From Prevotella sp. (lineage in GTDB: Bacteria > Bacteroidota > Bacteroidia > Bacteroidales > Bacteroidaceae), in the NCBI GenBank assembly GCA_021204605.1, contig JAJPZD010000190.1, positions 1-8,654 on the forward strand: DNA of 8,654 nt. The letters run 5' to 3'. Position 1 is the first letter of the stretch; each line of letters begins with the position of its first letter. The notes under the pieces were generated by a model that ran no database searches, had not been told where the DNA came from, and saw only the letters and a list, made by a program, of their open reading frames with translations. The translations under genes and the position numbers were made by a program. Shown one piece after another: positions 5,169-8,654 of the stretch.

Positions 5169-7733
5169 ATGAGAAAACTATTTATTCTGTTCTTCTTCGT
5201 CTTTCCTCTCATTGCCAACGCCCAACAAAAAATATCGGGCACCGTCTATGACGAGGAAACAGGCGACAGCATCCCTTATCCCAGCGTTCAGTACAAGAAA
5301 GCTAATATCTCGCTCTCCGGCAACGGCGCAGGACACTTCTCCATCGAAAGGCGTAACGGCTCTTACCTCACTTTCAGCGCCGTCGGGTATAAGACTCTCC
5401 AGATTCTTATCGACTCCAACACGCCTGCTTATATGAACATTACCATGAAACCTGACACCAAAAGCCTGCAAAACGTTACCATCAAAGGTAAACGCAATAA
5501 ATACAGCCGAAAAGATAACCCCGCCGTGGAACTCATGAAACGCGTCGTCGCTGCTAAGAAAACTACTGACCTCTCTAACCACGACTACTACCAATACAAC
5601 AAATACCAGAAAATCACTCTCGCTCTCAACGACATAAACCCCGCTGAACTCGAAAACGAAAAACTAAAAAAGAAAAAATGGTGGCTCAGCCAAATCGAAA
5701 TGTGCCCCTACAACAACAAACTCATCCTCCCCTTCTCCGTTGACGAGACGGTCACTAAAAATATCTACCGGAAAAAACCTAAAACAGAAAAAACTATCGT
5801 AACTGGTCAAAACTCCACTGGTATCAACGACCTCATCGAAACTGGCGACATGATCAACACCATCGCCAAGGATGTATTCACTGATGTCAACCTCTATGAC
5901 GACCAGATAAGACTACTTCAATACCCTTTCACTAGCCCCATCGGCAAAGACGCCGTGGCCTTCTACCGCTATTATATCGTTGATACCGTTTATGTAGAAA
6001 GAGACCTCTGCTACCACCTACAGTTCCTGCCTAACAACCAACAGGACTTCGGCTTCAGAGGCGAGATATGGATCCTCGCCGACTCTACTCTACATGTAAA
6101 AAAATGTACTCTCACTCTACCTAAGAAAAGCGACGTCAACTTCGTGGATAACCTCAACGTCGTACAGGAATACACCCAACTGCCTAACGGGGAATGGGTG
6201 CTCACCACCGATGATATGTTCGTGGAAATGCTCATCGCTAAATTCATCTCTAAAGTTATCGTAATCCGCACTACTCGTTTGTCTGAATATGCCTTCGACC
6301 CTCTGCCCGACAAAATCTTCAAAAGTAAGGCAACAACTCTCTATGAGGCGGACTCCAGAATGCGCGATGACAACTTCTGGAACCAATACCGCCTCGTGCA
6401 ACTCACCAAAAGCGAAAGCTCCATGGACGACTTCCTCAACAATATCATGCAGATCAAAGGCTTCAAGTATATCATGATAGGCCTTAAGGCACTCATAGAA
6501 AACTTTGTCGAAACGGGCAGCAGCAAAACACCAAGCAAACTCGACTTCGGACCTATCAACACGCTGTTCAGCACCAACTACATAGATGGCTTCCGAACCC
6601 GTATCAGCGCACAGACAACGGCTAACCTCAACCCTCACTGGTTCGCCTCCGGCTACTACGCGCGTGGCTGGGCCAGCGACAAAAACTATTACATGGGCGA
6701 CATCACGTATTCGTTCAACAAAAAGGAGTATCTCGCAAGGGAATTCCCTAAACGTACTCTCTCGTTCACTGCCTCCTACGATGTTTGCTCGCCTTCTGAT
6801 AAGTTCGTCCACACTGATAAGGATAATGTTTTCACCGCTTTCAAATGGTCTAAAGTGGAGAAAATGATGTTCTACGACTCACAGAAAATCACTTTCGAAC
6901 GTGAGGAGGAATGGGGCTTCAAGACTACGGCTTATATCAAAACAGAGAAAAACACCGGCTGCGGTGAACTTTACTTCAAACCTCTCTCTGACATCGACGA
7001 CGACGGCCAGTGGAAACGCTCGCACGGCAGCTTCCGAACCACTGAACTGCACCTCCAGTTCCGATACGCACCGGGAGAGACGTTCATCAACACCAAGCAG
7101 CGACGCTTGCCCATCAACCTCGACGCTCCCGTCTTCATCGTTGAACATACAATGGGTATCAAAGGACTGCTCGGAGGCGACTACAACTACAACTTCACTG
7201 AGGTGAGCATCTACAAACGCTTCTGGCTCAAAAGCTGGGGAAAAACGGATATCACCCTAAAAGGGGGCGCTCAATGGAACAAAGTGCCCTACCCCCTTCT
7301 CATCATGCCTGCCGCTAACCTCTCGTATATCATCAGCGACGAGGCCTTCAACATGATCAACAACATGGAATTCCTCAACGACCGTTACGCCAGCCTCGAC
7401 GTCTCATGGGACCTCAACGGCAAAATCTTCAACCGCATCCCGCTTCTCAAAAAACTCAAATGGCGCGAATGGCTCGAAGTGAAATGCCTCTGGGGTACCC
7501 TCACCGACAAAAACAACCCCACACTGCAGCAAAACGCAGCAGACAACCTCCTCATGCCATTCCCAGAAGGCTCCTATATCATGAACCCGCATAAACCCTA
7601 CATAGAGCTCATCGCTGGTATCCACAACATCTTTAAACTCATTCACATCCAGTACGTCAGACGCCTCAACTACCTCGACCTGCCCACTTCTAAGAAAAAC
7701 GGCATCAGATTCATGGTGCGCTTCACGTTCTGA
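5169..7733 (+). CDS. DUF5686-type outer-membrane protein with carboxypeptidase-regulatory-like domain
   Basis: 854 residues, 10 bp after the HAD gene and last in the operon. Signal peptide at 1-18 (MRK, hydrophobic FILFFFVFPL, ANA then QQ). Residues about 20-105 (KISGTVYDEETGDSIPYPSV, GAGHFSIE, FSAVGYKT) form a carboxypeptidase-D-regulatory-like beta-sandwich like that at the start of many TonB-dependent receptors. The stretch after it, with KDNPAVELMKRVVAAK at 115-130, is characteristic of DUF5686. The C-terminal half is rich in alternating aromatic strands and the chain ends in MVRFTF with a terminal Phe, the usual outer-membrane beta-barrel signal. There is no plug-like or TonB-box sequence that I recognise, so it is not an ordinary TonB-dependent receptor. 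The biochemical function of DUF5686 is unknown to me; cotranscription suggests that it handles, displays or needs the lipid or phospho-compound made by the upstream genes. Confidence 0.88.
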   Translation: MRKLFILFFFVFPLIANAQQKISGTVYDEETGDSIPYPSVQYKKANISLSGNGAGHFSIERRNGSYLTFSAVGYKTLQILIDSNTPAYMNITMKPDTKSLQNVTIKGKRNKYSRKDNPAVELMKRVVAAKKTTDLSNHDYYQYNKYQKITLALNDINPAELENEKLKKKKWWLSQIEMCPYNNKLILPFSVDETVTKNIYRKKPKTEKTIVTGQNSTGINDLIETGDMINTIAKDVFTDVNLYDDQIRLLQYPFTSPIGKDAVAFYRYYIVDTVYVERDLCYHLQFLPNNQQDFGFRGEIWILADSTLHVKKCTLTLPKKSDVNFVDNLNVVQEYTQLPNGEWVLTTDDMFVEMLIAKFISKVIVIRTTRLSEYAFDPLPDKIFKSKATTLYEADSRMRDDNFWNQYRLVQLTKSESSMDDFLNNIMQIKGFKYIMIGLKALIENFVETGSSKTPSKLDFGPINTLFSTNYIDGFRTRISAQTTANLNPHWFASGYYARGWASDKNYYMGDITYSFNKKEYLAREFPKRTLSFTASYDVCSPSDKFVHTDKDNVFTAFKWSKVEKMMFYDSQKITFEREEEWGFKTTAYIKTEKNTGCGELYFKPLSDIDDDGQWKRSHGSFRTTELHLQFRYAPGETFINTKQRRLPINLDAPVFIVEHTMGIKGLLGGDYNYNFTEVSIYKRFWLKSWGKTDITLKGGAQWNKVPYPLLIMPAANLSYIISDEAFNMINNMEFLNDRYASLDVSWDLNGKIFNRIPLLKKLKWREWLEVKCLWGTLTDKNNPTLQQNAADNLLMPFPEGSYIMNPHKPYIELIAGIHNIFKLIHIQYVRRLNYLDLPTSKKNGIRFMVRFTF

Positions 7734-7894
7734 TCTCAAATAAAACCCTTTTTTATTATGAAAACGAAAAATTTTACAACATTTACAATACTCCCTCGTG
7801 CCACCGACAACACCCTCGTGCCACCCAATGACACCCTCGTGCCGCCAATGACACCCACGTGCCACCAATGACACCCACGTGCTATCCAATGTAG

Positions 7895-7914
7895 GGACAC
7901 AATTTATTGTGTCC
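7895..7914. repeat. palindrome within the repeat array, copy 1
   Basis: GGACACAATTTATTGTGTCC: 9-bp arms around a central TT, inside the longer repeated segment running from CCAATGTAGG to CCGCCGGCAATA. It could form a hairpin in RNA or be an operator- or REP-like site. It is A/T-rich in the centre and has no T-run after it, so it is not a typical terminator. Confidence 0.85.
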
Positions 7915-7985
7915 GCCGGCAATACCCTCGTGCCACCAACGACACCCTCGTGCCGCCAATGACACCCACGTGTCATCCAATGTAG

Positions 7986-8005
7986 GGACACAATTTATTG
8001 TGTCC
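7986..8005. repeat. palindrome within the repeat array, copy 2
   Basis: Exact second copy of the 9+2+9 palindrome, 91 bp from the first, in the same flanking context (CCAATGTAGG before, CCGCCGGCAATA after). Confidence 0.85.
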
Positions 8006-8073
8006 GCCGGCAATACCCACGTGCCGCCAATGACAATCGTGAAAAAATCAACTGCATTAAAATCACCGAAGAT

Positions 8074-8094
8074 AACTTTTAACTTTTAACTTTA
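8074..8094. repeat. three heptamers upstream of the thioesterase
   Basis: AACTTTT, AACTTTT and AACTTTA in direct tandem, a T-for-C variant of the AACTCTT family seen at both ends of the window. It ends 12 bases before the thioesterase GTG codon. The TAACTTTT it creates at 8073-8080 resembles TAnnTTTG except for the last base; I see no matching upstream box, so I do not call a promoter. Confidence 0.6.
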
Positions 8095-8106
8095 ATTGCG
8101 AACACA

Positions 8107-8592
8107 GTGAGAAAAATAATCAATCCCTGGACCAATAAGGATGGCTACCAATGTTTCGGTTGCTGCCCAAACAACCCAATAGGCGTTCACATGGAATTTT
8201 TCGAGGACAACGACGACATCGTCTGCTTCTGGAAACCACAGCCCTTCTACCAAGGCTGGATAGACACCATGCACGGTGGCATCCTCTGCACTCTGATGGA
8301 TGAGACCGCCGCCTGGGTGGTGTTCCGTAAACTCCAGACCTGTGGCGTTACCTCTCATCTTGAAGTCAAATTCAAAAAACCCATTATGACAACCGAAACG
8401 CAGATCACCATCCGCGCACACATCGTGGAACAGCGCAGGAACATCGTAACTATCGACGTAACCATCGAAAACGCCAAAGGCGAGCTCTGCAACACCGCAC
8501 AAGCCACCTATTTCGCCTTCGACAAACAGAAAGCCCTCTCCATGGGCTTCACATCATGCGACGTCGAAAGAGACCCCTACCTTCCCATGTAA
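8107..8592 (+). CDS. PaaI-type hotdog-fold thioesterase
   Basis: 161 residues with a GTG start. The frame is closed upstream by TAA at 8080 with no ATG between, and the next Met (residue 29) would remove the conserved N-terminal CFGCCPNNPIGVHM stretch (16-29), so GTG is the best choice. The hotdog signature is H56-G57-G58 followed by D65-E66-T67 at the start of the central helix, which is how PaaI-family acyl-CoA thioesterases place their catalytic acid and CoA-site residues. The strands after about 82 (HLEVKFKKP) fit the sheet. Such proteins hydrolyse acyl- or aryl-CoA thioesters in the cytoplasm, usually as dimers or tetramers. C16, C19 and C20 are a small cysteine cluster of unknown meaning. 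It is separated from the operon by 373 bp of repeats, so I do not place it in the pathway. Confidence 0.9.
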   Translation: MRKIINPWTNKDGYQCFGCCPNNPIGVHMEFFEDNDDIVCFWKPQPFYQGWIDTMHGGILCTLMDETAAWVVFRKLQTCGVTSHLEVKFKKPIMTTETQITIRAHIVEQRRNIVTIDVTIENAKGELCNTAQATYFAFDKQKALSMGFTSCDVERDPYLPM

Positions 8593-8593
8593 C

Positions 8594-8654
8594 GCTTGCC
8601 GCATCCAACTCTTCACTCTTAACTCCTAACTCCTAACTCTTAACTCCTAACTCT
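8594..8654. repeat. stem-loop remnant plus heptamer array, copy 4, cut by the window end
   Basis: GCTTGCCGCATC (8594-8605) matches the right part of copy 1 (9-20), but the left arm is reduced to CGC, so the stem is damaged. Seven 7-mers follow: AACTCTT, CACTCTT, AACTCCT, AACTCCT, AACTCTT, AACTCCT and a partial AACTCT at the window end. The units are less uniform than in copies 1 and 3. It starts directly after the thioesterase stop codon. Confidence 0.8.

Larger units (their letters stand above)
7793..8041. repeat. 20-bp tandem repeat with 91-bp higher-order period
   Basis: Nine units close to ACACCCWCGTGCCRCCAATG. The CCC of each unit starts at 7793, 7813, 7834, 7854, 7874, 7925, 7945, 7965 and 8016, so spacings are 20, 21, 20, 20, 51, 20, 20 and 51 bp; a decayed tenth unit ends at 8041. 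The two 51-bp steps each contain one extra palindromic element of about 31 bp, and the segment 7874-7964 is repeated 91 bp further on. In some units W is A, which creates the palindrome CACGTG (7857, 7877, 7968, 8019). Neither 20 nor 91 is a multiple of three, so it does not encode a repeated peptide. There are no unique spacers, so it is not CRISPR. Confidence 0.9.

Noticed and set aside
6117..6812. 231-codon minus-strand open frame
   Set aside because: Lies fully antisense to the DUF5686 gene, whose protein has clear family motifs and ends; the antisense frame shows no recognisable domain.
7739..7757. AATAAAA/TTTTATT hairpin after the DUF5686 gene as a terminator
   Set aside because: The 7-bp stem is entirely A-T and has no G-C core, so it would be too weak. 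A terminator for the operon is not evident from sequence.
7404..7991. 195-codon minus-strand open frame with a repeated CHWRHEGV-like peptide
   Set aside because: The repetitive half comes from the 20-bp DNA repeat and the rest is antisense to the DUF5686 gene. The repeat period is not a multiple of three, so the peptide repeat is not under coding selection.
7793..8041. CRISPR array
   Set aside because: Units are contiguous with no unique spacers, and the two longer intervals contain the same palindromic sequence rather than different spacers. There are no cas genes in the window.

Overview
The window looks like a Bacteroidales chromosome, with Prevotella- or Bacteroides-type organisms the best guess; genus is not resolvable here. 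The evidence is two promoters of the Bacteroidota type (TTTG-like box, 19-20 bp, TAnnTTTG), weak Shine-Dalgarno sequences, an OmpA protein with a central coiled coil, a DUF5686-type outer-membrane protein with an N-terminal carboxypeptidase-regulatory-like domain, and A/T-rich heptamer arrays between genes.

Layout. Bases 1-205 hold three short stem-loops, each followed by an array of 7-bp repeats. A strong bidirectional terminator (242-280) ends a minus-strand gene for a secreted OmpA-family outer-membrane protein (298-1491). A 409-bp A/T-rich divergent region (1492-1900) carries a promoter for each side. A tightly packed plus-strand operon follows (1901-7733): nucleotidyltransferase, ATP-grasp-like enzyme, integral-membrane CDP-alcohol phosphatidyltransferase, HAD hydrolase, and a large DUF5686 outer-membrane protein. 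The first two genes overlap by 4 bp, the second and third abut with no spacer, and the next two gaps are 7 and 10 bp. Then comes a gene-poor stretch (7734-8106) with a 20-bp tandem repeat interrupted twice by a palindromic element, a hotdog thioesterase of the PaaI type (8107-8592, GTG start), and another stem-loop remnant with a heptamer array running off the window end.

How the genes may work together. The operon reads as an assembly line for a CDP-activated alcohol. The nucleotidyltransferase could make CDP-X from a phospho-alcohol X-P. The membrane CDP-alcohol phosphotransferase could then move X-P onto a lipid or a second (phospho)alcohol. The HAD enzyme could remove a phosphate, as in phosphatidylglycerophosphate or di-inositol phosphate synthesis. 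The ATP-grasp enzyme could ligate a carboxylate such as an amino acid to the head group or its precursor, and the DUF5686 protein could act at the outer membrane. Substrate and product cannot be read from sequence. This uncharacterised polar-lipid or phospho-alcohol pathway is the most promising 'system' in the window. The repeats are the second theme: the same heptamer family recurs between genes, at gene starts, and apparently inside the 3' end of the ATP-grasp gene.
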